A DNA stretch of 64,000 bases from Algoriphagus sp. (lineage in GTDB: Bacteria > Bacteroidota > Bacteroidia > Cytophagales > Cyclobacteriaceae): contig NZ_JABXIN010000013.1 of the NCBI RefSeq assembly GCF_013373065.1, forward strand, positions 1 through 64,000, read 5' to 3'. This document shows positions 8,738-16,407 of this stretch, piece after piece. A program made the position numbers and the translations under genes. The notes under the pieces were generated by a model that was not told the origin of the DNA, did not search any database, and worked only from the letters and a program-made list of their open reading frames with translations. Every line of letters begins with the position of its first letter. Position 1 is the first letter of the stretch.

Positions 8738-9387
8738 ATGGCGATCAAATTGGCTATTGCTGAAGACAATTCATTTTTATTAAAAGCGGTCAAAGAGAAA
8801 ATTTCCTTTTATCCAGAATTGAATCTGAAATTCCATGCTTTCAATGGCGAGGAATTATTGAAAAAATTGGAGGAAGACTCGAATGTCCAATTGATTTTAA
8901 TGGATATCGAAATGCCAAAATGGATGGGATAACCGCTGTATCCGAAGTAACGCGGCGCTATCCTCAAATCAAGACAATCATGTTGACTGTTTTTGATAAT
9001 GATGAAAATATTTTCAAAGCCATCCAAGCGGGAGCGAGTGGGTATTTTCTCAAGGAAGTTTCTCCTCTAGAGTTATTTCAAGGAATTTTGGACACTCTCG
9101 ACGGCGGTGCGGCCAGGTCCCCAAGTATTGCTTTGAAAACACTAAAACTTCTTCGGAATCCACCCCAGTTTGAAGAACCTAAAGAGGAAATTTCCCTTAC
9201 AAATCGGGAGACAGAAATTTTGGAGCAAATCGCAAAAGGGTTGAGCTACAATCAAATTGGTGAAAATTTATTCATTTCACCCAAGACGGTTCGAAAGCAC
9301 ATTGAGAATATTTACAGTAAACTCCAAGTGCACAATAAGATGGAGGCCGTTCAGAAAGCCATTAAAAATCGGATCATTGAAGGATGA
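8738..9387 (+). pseudogene. Orphan NarL/LuxR-type response regulator, split by a 1-nt frameshift
   Basis: A receiver domain and a LuxR-type helix-turn-helix are encoded in two frames. Frame one (8738-8932) ends after LILMDIEMPKW. Frame two resumes at ATG 8920 with MDGITAVSEV and runs to 9387. The family expects MDIEMPKMDG, and this is restored if the A run at 8917-8920 had five instead of four A. The 650-nt span would then be 217 codons. The phosphoacceptor Asp (LMDIEMP) and the DNA-binding part (LTNRETEILEQIAKG, PKTVRKHIENIYSKL) are otherwise intact. No histidine kinase is adjacent. It could be a sequencing error, a true inactivating deletion, or slippage at the A run. Confidence 0.85.
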
Positions 9388-10764
9388 TTAAAGATTCCGA
9401 ATTCTCCATTCCTTTGGGTAGTAGTTATTGACACGGTTACCGAGGTTTTTTACCCATCCCAGCGGGAGCTTTTGATAAGTCAAAAGCACCCATCCTACTT
9501 TTTCCAGTGTCAATTCAAGATCATTTTTTCTCAAAAATTCCAATGCCTCATTCTCAGAAATTTCTTGGTTTGAAAAGTCTTTTTTAGGCAAAATGGATAC
9601 AGCCCAATCATGAGAAGGAATCCATTCCTCTTTCTGTTTTTTGCCGATTTCAGTTCCAAAATATCGGATATTTAAACTTTGGAGAATTTGCTCAAAATGA
9701 GTTTTCCACATACTTGGAAACCGAAAATAGGAATCGTTTAAAAGGTAATATTGGCTGTTTTCAAAGCCCAATTCTTCATCTAAAGTCTGGCAGGTTTTTT
9801 CATCCACCATCTTCAAAAATGGATGCTTAAAGTCTTTTTTCTTTTTAGGCTCCTGATTGTAGGCATCATTGGGTCGCTTCAAAACTGAAATGAAAAATCC
9901 TTCACCCGGCACCCGATGTGGATAAAAACGGTATCCAAAAAATGTTCCTTCCTCCGTTGGAATGGAAGATTCTTCAATTTTCCACTTTGGGTCTAATTCC
10001 ATCCGAACAGGTTCGTAAGCAAACTCTGAAACTAGAAAGCGTATCATTTCTTCATTTTCCTGCTCATTGAAGGTGCAGGTACTGTAAATGAGATAACCGC
10101 CTCCTTTTACCAAGCCGCCAACTTGATCCAAAATTCGCTGTTGCCGTCCTGCACATAGCTTGACGTGGTCAGGACTCCATTCATTTCGGGCTTCAGGATC
10201 TTTCCGAAACATTCCTTCACCTGAGCAGGGAGCATCAATCAAAACCAGATCAAAAAATCCTTCTAGTTCTTGAAAATGTGCCGGATCGTTATTGGTGACT
10301 ATGGTATTTCCCAAACCCCATTTGATCAAATTCTCCTTTAAAATCTGATTTCTGCTTTGGATAACTTCATTGGCAACCAAAAGGCCTTCCTGCGCGAGGT
10401 AAGTAGAAAGAAGGGTGGATTTTCCTCCGGGTGCAGCCGCCAAATCCAAAAAGATTCCTTTCGGAACTTGAAGCTGGCGGAGGATCTCCGAAATAAACAT
10501 GGATGAAGCTTCCTGGACATAGTATGCCCCCGCATGAAAAAGAGGATCCAAGGTAAATCCTGGCCGTTTCTTTAAGGTAAACCCATTCGAGGACCATGGA
10601 ATAGGGTTTCCTTCAAAAGGGCAAGTCGAAATTTTGAAAGGGTTTAGCCGGATGCTCGTTAAAGAATCTTCCTGTAGGGCCATTTCAAACTCCTGATATT
10701 CTACCTCTCCCAGTAGAAGATTCATTCGCTTTTGAAATTCCGGATGAATAGTTATCTCGCTCAT
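9388..10764 (-). CDS. RsmF/Sun-family rRNA cytosine-C5 methyltransferase
   Basis: SAM-dependent m5C methyltransferase of the NOL1/NOP2/Sun family. The SAM-binding loop LDLAAAPGGKST, the catalytic motif DAPCSGEGMFRKDP and the second cysteine in STCTFNEQENE are all present. The C-terminal extension (about 150 residues ending in YPKEWR) resembles the PUA-like domains of RsmF (YebU), which modifies 16S rRNA. I chose ATG 10764 because the protein then begins MSEITIHPEFQKRM, as family members do. A longer frame exists only from a TTG at 10851. It converges end-to-end with the response regulator (stops adjacent at 9387/9388). Confidence 0.88.
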   Translation of the reverse strand: MSEITIHPEFQKRMNLLLGEVEYQEFEMALQEDSLTSIRLNPFKISTCPFEGNPIPWSSNGFTLKKRPGFTLDPLFHAGAYYVQEASSMFISEILRQLQVPKGIFLDLAAAPGGKSTLLSTYLAQEGLLVANEVIQSRNQILKENLIKWGLGNTIVTNNDPAHFQELEGFFDLVLIDAPCSGEGMFRKDPEARNEWSPDHVKLCAGRQQRILDQVGGLVKGGGYLIYSTCTFNEQENEEMIRFLVSEFAYEPVRMELDPKWKIEESSIPTEEGTFFGYRFYPHRVPGEGFFISVLKRPNDAYNQEPKKKKDFKHPFLKMVDEKTCQTLDEELGFENSQYYLLNDSYFRFPSMWKTHFEQILQSLNIRYFGTEIGKKQKEEWIPSHDWAVSILPKKDFSNQEISENEALEFLRKNDLELTLEKVGWVLLTYQKLPLGWVKNLGNRVNNYYPKEWRIRNL

Positions 10765-10865
10765 GGCTTCCAAGATTCTTCGACTTAAAATTGGGGCTTT
10801 TTTCTGAATTGCCTGTTTCGATCTTCTCTGGAAATATCTAACTTCCTGCAAATCAAATTCTTGGT

Positions 10866-11225
10866 ATGGAAATCTTTTTAAAAATCTTGATTGGTACTAT
10901 TGCCCTGCTTCATATCTTCTTTTTTTGGATGGAAAGTGTGGCTTGGACTACACTGGGTCGTAAGGTTTTTGGTGGGAAAAAGGATTTTTTCCAAACCACT
11001 AAATCACTTGCAGCTAACCAAGGCCTTTATAATGGATTCTTGGCTGCAGGCTTGCTATGGTCAATCTGGTCAAAAAATCCAGAGGTTTCAGGTCCTGTTT
11101 CTCATTTTTTTCTGGCCTGTGTGGCTATTGCAGGAATTTTTGGTGCCCTTACCGTCAGTAAAAAGATTTTTTGGGTACAAGCTTTTCCTGCTATTTTGGG
11201 ATTAATTCTTCTTCATTTGCAGTAA
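10866..11225 (+). CDS. DUF1304 family small integral membrane protein
   Basis: A 119-residue protein with four predicted transmembrane helices. It matches the DUF1304 pattern: an N-terminal helix with HIFFFWMES, a central LAANQGLYNGFLAAGL and a GALTVSKK loop. The function of this family is unknown. It is transcribed divergently from the rRNA methyltransferase and lies 14 nt before the fumarylacetoacetase-like gene, so the two may share a transcript. Confidence 0.8.
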   Translation: MEIFLKILIGTIALLHIFFFWMESVAWTTLGRKVFGGKKDFFQTTKSLAANQGLYNGFLAAGLLWSIWSKNPEVSGPVSHFFLACVAIAGIFGALTVSKKIFWVQAFPAILGLILLHLQ

Positions 11226-11239
11226 ACAAGCTATTCGAT

Positions 11240-12082
11240 ATGAAACTGTATAAAACCGCTCTAGGCACTCTTTTGTGTGATTCAGATCAAAATTATTTAG
11301 GCCCAAACTATAACTGGGATCAGTTATTGGCTAAGGAAAATTTAAAGGAATATCTAAAGTCAGTAATTAAAAATTGGGAAAAGATATCCTCTGATCGGGC
11401 CCGAGAAATTCAAGAATCGGGCTTGATGGCACCCATGGGAAATCAAGAAATATGGGCAGCGGGAGTTACTTACTATCGAAGCCGAACAGCTCGAATGGAA
11501 GAATCCAAGGATGCAGGTGGTGCTGACTTTTATGATAAGGTTTATGCAGCAGACCGCCCCGAGCTATTTTTCAAAGCAACCGCCTCAAGAGTTTCTAATC
11601 CTGGAGAGGCAGTGAATATCCGCCAGGATTCTACATGGGATGTACCAGAACCTGAGTTGACGCTGTTGATTTCGCCATCGGGAAAAATTCAGGGTTTCAC
11701 GATAGGGAATGATATGAGTAGTCGGAGCATTGAAGGAGAAAACCCGCTCTATTTGCCTCAAGCGAAGGTTTACCAAGGCTGTGCATCCATTGGTCCTTGC
11801 CTTCTGATTCAAGATGAGTTGGATCCATCTACAGCCATTGAGCTAGTGATTGAACGTAACGGGAAGCAAGTTGCAAGCGGAAAAACTGATTTGACACAAT
11901 TAAAACGTAAACCACAGGAATTAGCGGACTGGTTGTTTCGCGCAAACACATTTCCTAATGGATGTTTTTTAATGACAGGTACTGGAATTGTTCCGGATGA
12001 TTTTACCCTACAAGCAGCTGACTTGGTAAAAATTAGTATTTCGGGAATTGGTACGTTGACCAATGCGGTGGAAAAAATATAA
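11240..12082 (+). CDS. Fumarylacetoacetate hydrolase family protein
   Basis: The 280-residue protein has the FAH-fold signatures: the acidic metal-binding motif DVPEPELTLL, GFTIGNDMSSRSIEGENPLYLPQAK, and GVTYYRSRTARMEES upstream. This set most resembles the subgroup containing 2-keto-3-deoxy-pentonate dehydratases, rather than the tyrosine-pathway fumarylacetoacetase. I infer a Mg2+-dependent sugar-acid or 2-oxo-acid enzyme. ATG 11240 is the start that gives the family N-terminus (MKLYKT). Confidence 0.82.
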   Translation: MKLYKTALGTLLCDSDQNYLGPNYNWDQLLAKENLKEYLKSVIKNWEKISSDRAREIQESGLMAPMGNQEIWAAGVTYYRSRTARMEESKDAGGADFYDKVYAADRPELFFKATASRVSNPGEAVNIRQDSTWDVPEPELTLLISPSGKIQGFTIGNDMSSRSIEGENPLYLPQAKVYQGCASIGPCLLIQDELDPSTAIELVIERNGKQVASGKTDLTQLKRKPQELADWLFRANTFPNGCFLMTGTGIVPDDFTLQAADLVKISISGIGTLTNAVEKI

Positions 12083-12141
12083 AAAACAGTAGCGAATTCC
12101 AGATGCTATGCGTTAAAGAATTCGTGAACCAATAAAATACC

Positions 12142-12585
12142 ATGAAAAAAGTATTCGGCACCTTCTTCATAATTCTAGTAATTTTTTCCTGTCAAGATGA
12201 AACTGATCCCATTCATCCGGTTTTCGATCGGGACTGGGTTTTTTCAGGCTATCAAAGTAGCTGGTCACCCGATCCAACCTTTTACCCGATTTCAGACTCC
12301 TTATATACTTATCGGTTCAATTCCAATGGGGATTTTTCAAAAATCATAGGATCGTATACATTGACCGGTACTTTTGAGATTGAGGATGATCAGGTAAATG
12401 AGCGTGAATATTTGCTCTTGGAATATGATGAAGACTCTTATCAATTGCACCGAAACTCCAACGGTTTTCCTTTGATTCACTCTTGTAATGCAGGAATCGA
12501 AACATTATTTTTTGAAGACCCTGAAACCCTTTTTGGTTCTTGGAGCGCCTGTGATGGACCGGTTTTGTTTTTTACCAGAAAATAA
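12142..12585 (+). CDS. Uncharacterised lipoprotein
   Basis: A 147-residue product with a signal peptide and lipobox (IFSC, Cys15). It is rich in aromatic and acidic residues and has a beta-strand pattern (GTFEIEDD, YLLLEYDED) reminiscent of lipocalin-like small lipoproteins of Bacteroidota. A pair of late cysteines (HSCNAG and WSACDG) may form a disulfide. I do not recognise a specific family. It stands alone between the FAH-family gene and yjbQ. Confidence 0.65.
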   Translation: MKKVFGTFFIILVIFSCQDETDPIHPVFDRDWVFSGYQSSWSPDPTFYPISDSLYTYRFNSNGDFSKIIGSYTLTGTFEIEDDQVNEREYLLLEYDEDSYQLHRNSNGFPLIHSCNAGIETLFFEDPETLFGSWSACDGPVLFFTRK

Positions 12586-12646
12586 AAAGCATTCCCAAAT
12601 TCAAATGTTGTTTCATTTCCTGAGGCAGCTTTTTTTAATTTGCTTC

Positions 12647-13081
12647 ATGAGCGAATTCTTCCAGAAAAAACTTAGTCTTCCTCCATTTCCTAGTGGATAT
12701 CATTTAATCACTGATTTAGTGGAGGAAGGAATTCCCGAAATCCGGCAGATTCAGACGGGGTTTTTGCAGGTTTTTATTCAGCATACCTCAGCGGCTTTGA
12801 CTATTAATGAAAATGCTGATCCAACCGTTAGAAAAGACTTCCAAACCTTTGTAAATGAGTTAATTCCAGAAAATTATCCACGCTTTATCCACACGTATGA
12901 AGGGCCGGATGATATGCCTGCGCACATTAAAGCCAGTTTTTTTGATTCCAGCCTTCAAATTCCCATTTCCGGTGGAAAACTTGCGCTTGGCATTTGGCAA
13001 GGGATTTATCTCTGTGAATTTCGAAGATATGCCTCCCCTAGAAGCTTGATTTTGACCGCTTTTGGGACTGTTAATAAATGA
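12647..13081 (+). CDS. yjbQ: YjbQ (UPF0047) family protein
   Basis: The 144-residue protein matches the UPF0047 fold: FIQHTSAALTINENADPTVRKD, the AHIKASFF segment and the C-terminal GIWQGIYLCEFR. Conserved His/Asn/Asp residues form the presumed active site. Family members have been linked to low-level thiamine-phosphate synthase activity, but the physiological role is unclear. ATG 12647 is chosen because the family N-terminus begins shortly before FQKKLSL. The longer open frame upstream overlaps the lipoprotein gene. Confidence 0.88.
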   Translation: MSEFFQKKLSLPPFPSGYHLITDLVEEGIPEIRQIQTGFLQVFIQHTSAALTINENADPTVRKDFQTFVNELIPENYPRFIHTYEGPDDMPAHIKASFFDSSLQIPISGGKLALGIWQGIYLCEFRRYASPRSLILTAFGTVNK

Positions 13082-13107
13082 AATTATACCATTCATAAAA
13101 TTGTCCT

Positions 13108-13136
13108 CTTGATCGTATAGGACTAGTGTACTTTTG
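13108..13136 (+). promoter_or_regulatory. Predicted Bacteroidota-type promoter for the DUF5916 gene
   Basis: TACTTTTG at 13129-13136 is an exact match to the Bacteroidota -7 box TAnnTTTG. A CTTG at 13108-13111 lies 17 nt upstream as a weak -33 element. The start codon is at 13153, giving a short leader. Confidence 0.45.
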
Positions 13137-13152
13137 TGAGATCAACTAGTCT

Positions 13153-15366
13153 ATGAGAGTTCTATTAAGCCTATTAATCCTAGGAAATGTCTTGCTGTTT
13201 GGTGCCCAGCAACAGGCATTTTCCCAACAAGTCAATGCCTTCGCTTTTAAAGTAAAGGATCCGATTGTTCTTGATGGAGTTTTGGATGAGGAAATTTGGA
13301 CTTCAGAAGAAGGTTGGAACGATAATTTTACCCAATATTTTCCCTACGATACTTCTGCCGCCGCCGCACAAAGTCGGGTGAAAATTGCATTCGATGAAAA
13401 TAACCTGTATCTCGCTGCGGTCATGTTTAATAATGGTCCAAGGAAATATGTGTCTACTTCCTTGCGTCGAGATTATCGGGGAGAGCAAAATGATGGGATT
13501 AGTTTTGTCTTCGATACCTTTAACGACAAGACTAATGCCTTTCAGTTTGGAATCAATCCTTATGGTGTGCAACGAGAGGCACTTTTGGCAAATGGGGGGG
13601 CACGATCCGAAGACCTGAATTTGGCTTGGGACAATAAATGGTTTGCAAGAGCCTCCATTCATGAAAACCATTGGCAAATAGAGGCAATTATTCCACTTTC
13701 AACTTTACGTTTCAAGGACGGCGCTCAAAACTGGAATGTCAACTTTTACCGAATCGATAGCCATTTGGGTGAACGTAGTACTTGGGCACCAATCCCCCGA
13801 AATTTTCCGATTATTTCTACTGCATTTAGCCGAAAGCTAATTTTTGAAGAACCGCTCAAAAAAAACTCAGCCAATATTTCCCTGATCCCTTACATGGCTG
13901 CCCGAACCTCCACGAATTATTTGGAGGGTACTTCTGAAAAACTCACTCCGGCATTTGGAGGGGACGCCAAGGTTGGAATTGGCCCAGCTCTGAATTTGGA
14001 TTTGACTTTTAATCCAGATTTTTCTCAAGTGGAGGTCGATCAGCAGGTAACCAACTTGGACCGATTTGAGATTTTCTTTCCTGAAAGGCGACAGTTCTTT
14101 CTTGAAAATGGAGACCTTTTTGCCAGCTTTGGTCACCCTTTAGCAAGGCCATTCTTTTCCCGAAGAATTGGAGTCGACCGAGATGAGGCTACTGGTCAAA
14201 ATGTGCAAAATAAAATTATCTATGGAGCCCGACTTTCTGGGAAAGTGACGGATGATTGGCGCGTTGGTTTGATGAATATGCAAACTGCTACCGAGGAAGA
14301 ACGCGGCATTGTAGGTAAGAACTTCAGTGTCATGGCAGTTCAGAAAAAAGTCTTTTCTCGTTCCAATGTGGGGTTGATTTTTGTGGATCGGGAGTCCTTG
14401 GCTGTGGATGAATTCCAAAGCCTTTTTGATCCAACTGCCTACAATCGTATGTTGGGTGTAGAGTACAACTTAGCCTCTGAGGATAATCGTTGGACTGGAA
14501 AGGCTCTTTACCACAGGACTTTTGAAAGTACTGAAAAGGAGGCTCCCCGAACGCTCAATGCCTATCTTTTGTACAGTGATTTGCATTGGCGATGGAGCAT
14601 CAGTTATTTGGATATCGGCGCGGGATACAATCCAGAGGTTGGTTTTGTACCTCGGGTAGATTACAAAAGATTTAATCCTGATTTAGGCTATCGATTTTTC
14701 CCAAAATCAACGTTTATCAATAGCCATGGCCCGCAAGCGGAATATGAATTGAGATGGAATGAGGCCTTTGGGTCGACAGACCGGGACATCAAATTTCAAT
14801 ACGAAGTTCGGTTCCAGTCTTTAGCCCAACTGACGTTCGGCTATACGAATAGTTATATCTATTTGTTTGATGATTTTGATCCTACACGAACGGGAGGTGA
14901 GCCATTGCCTGCTGGCACGGACTATACTACCGACCGCTTTGGGTTTGAATTTCGAAGCAATCCTCGACAGCCGTTCAATGTCAGATTAGAAGGTCAGGCA
15001 GGAGAATACTTCACTGGAGATATTGCCTCGCTTCGAAGCGAAATTGCTTGGCGAATTGGGTATATAGCAAATATCGGAATGAATTTTAGTTATAATCGCA
15101 TCCGTCTTCCGGAGCCTCAAAATGATGCGGATTTGCTTTTAGTTGGCCCTAGAATCGATCTTACCTTTTCAAAATCCCTTTTCTGGACAACGTTTATCCA
15201 ATACAATAATCAGATCGAAAATATCAATATCAACACGCGCTTGCAGTGGCGTTTTGCCCCTGTATCCGACTTCTTCCTAGTTTATACAGACAATTATTTC
15301 CCAGATTCCTTTAGCCCCAAACAGCGAAGCTTGGTATTGAAGTTGAATTACTGGTTGAATATTTAA
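13153..15366 (+). CDS. DUF5916 outer-membrane protein with CBM9-like N-terminal domain
   Basis: The 737-residue protein starts with a signal peptide (cleavage near FSQQ). Residues 30-200 resemble a family-9 carbohydrate-binding-like domain (PIVLDGVLDEEIWTS; VKIAFDENNLYLAAVM; FQFGINPYGVQREA). The rest is the DUF5916 region with NPDFSQVEVDQQ, FFPERRQFFLENGDLF and SRRIG, followed by alternating strands ending in a C-terminal beta-signal (LVLKLNYWLNI). It therefore probably forms an outer-membrane barrel with a periplasmic domain. Its function is unknown; such genes often lie near hydrolases. Confidence 0.85.
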   Translation: MRVLLSLLILGNVLLFGAQQQAFSQQVNAFAFKVKDPIVLDGVLDEEIWTSEEGWNDNFTQYFPYDTSAAAAQSRVKIAFDENNLYLAAVMFNNGPRKYVSTSLRRDYRGEQNDGISFVFDTFNDKTNAFQFGINPYGVQREALLANGGARSEDLNLAWDNKWFARASIHENHWQIEAIIPLSTLRFKDGAQNWNVNFYRIDSHLGERSTWAPIPRNFPIISTAFSRKLIFEEPLKKNSANISLIPYMAARTSTNYLEGTSEKLTPAFGGDAKVGIGPALNLDLTFNPDFSQVEVDQQVTNLDRFEIFFPERRQFFLENGDLFASFGHPLARPFFSRRIGVDRDEATGQNVQNKIIYGARLSGKVTDDWRVGLMNMQTATEEERGIVGKNFSVMAVQKKVFSRSNVGLIFVDRESLAVDEFQSLFDPTAYNRMLGVEYNLASEDNRWTGKALYHRTFESTEKEAPRTLNAYLLYSDLHWRWSISYLDIGAGYNPEVGFVPRVDYKRFNPDLGYRFFPKSTFINSHGPQAEYELRWNEAFGSTDRDIKFQYEVRFQSLAQLTFGYTNSYIYLFDDFDPTRTGGEPLPAGTDYTTDRFGFEFRSNPRQPFNVRLEGQAGEYFTGDIASLRSEIAWRIGYIANIGMNFSYNRIRLPEPQNDADLLLVGPRIDLTFSKSLFWTTFIQYNNQIENININTRLQWRFAPVSDFFLVYTDNYFPDSFSPKQRSLVLKLNYWLNI

Positions 15367-16362
15367 GGTCTGGGATTTCCAAATAGGGCTTCCATTTTAC
15401 TGAGGATTCTTCCTTTGCGGTAGCTATTCCAGGTTTTTTCGATTTTTCCCTCTGGACTGATTAAAATATAGGTGGGCCAAACTTTTACTTCATAAAGCTG
15501 GGTAACCTTCCCGGTTTTATCCCAGAGATCCGTCCAGCGAATCAATTCTTTGTGCTTTTTGGCTCCATTGAGCCAAATATCCCGACTTTTATCATTCCAA
15601 ATACTTATTACCTCGAGGCTTGCACCAAATCGGCTAATAATCTCGCTTATTTCCGGAAGTGCATCCAGGCATGGTTTGCATCCGGTAAAGGAAAATTCCA
15701 AAAAGGCAGTATTTTCCTTCAAAATCATTTAAAGAAACCTGTTTTCCTTCTCGACTTTCTAGAGAAAAATCAAGGCTTTCCGACCCTTCTTTTACTTCAA
15801 AGGACATCCCAGTTAATTCGAAATTAGAGGCAAAGCGTTTAAAGGAATTTAAATTTTTTAGCTCAGGAGAAACTTGATTAAGTGCCTTCTCTAATTCCTG
15901 CTTTGAAAAAATTTCAGATTTCGAAATAAGCGCATTCAAGGCGACTTCTTTGTCCAGATTTTCCAGAATTAACGCCTTTTTCTTTTCAATTCCGCTTTTC
16001 TCAATCTCACGGGAGAGTTCTTCAAAAGGATGCTTCTGATCAATTTCTAATGTGGATAAGTCATTCACCTGACCACTAATTTGATATGTTCCATCCCCAA
16101 CCCAGAATTCTCGTTGGTCAATTATTTTACCGTTGTTTTTTATGATATAAAAGGAAATCTGGGAAGGTTTTTCCAATTTCGCCCTCAATTCCCCTTCAAA
16201 CTTATTCACACTTTGATAAACCTGCTCGTCAAAACTGGTTCTCAAAACATCTTTTCCCGAAAGCGAACCTTCTAAATCAATGATGATTTGAGTTTCTTGA
16301 GCTGCTACGGGTAAATAAAGAATATAAAATAAGAGAGGAAAAAGCAGTCTAGACTTTATCAT
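15363..16362 (-). pseudogene. TlpA-like thiol-disulfide protein, frameshifted near its active site
   Basis: Two minus-strand frames together encode one exported thioredoxin-like protein. Frame one (16362-15634) has a signal peptide, an N-terminal DUF4369-like region (about residues 20-130) and the lead-in VSLNDFEGKYCL. Frame two (15728-15363) carries FTGCKPCLDALPEI, with the CxxC redox motif, and the thioredoxin C-terminal half with the cis-Pro region (VKVWPTYILI). Removing one base from the five-base A run at 15700-15704 (plus strand) joins them as CLLEFSFTGCKPC and makes exactly 333 codons. As sequenced, the gene would give an inactive product without CxxC. The indel could be real or an assembly error. 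Confidence 0.85.
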
Positions 16363-16407
16363 AAGTAAAGCTAAATTATTGAATAGCTTTACGGGAAATT
16401 TTGTTTG

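Noticed and set aside
8917-8932. Programmed -1 frameshifting as the primary explanation for the response regulator
   Set aside because: The A4 run is short and no downstream pseudoknot is evident. A plain 1-nt deletion or sequencing error is simpler, though slippage is kept as an alternative.
12488-12646. N-terminal extension of the YjbQ reading frame
   Set aside because: It overlaps the lipoprotein gene in another frame, and family members start near the ATG at 12647.
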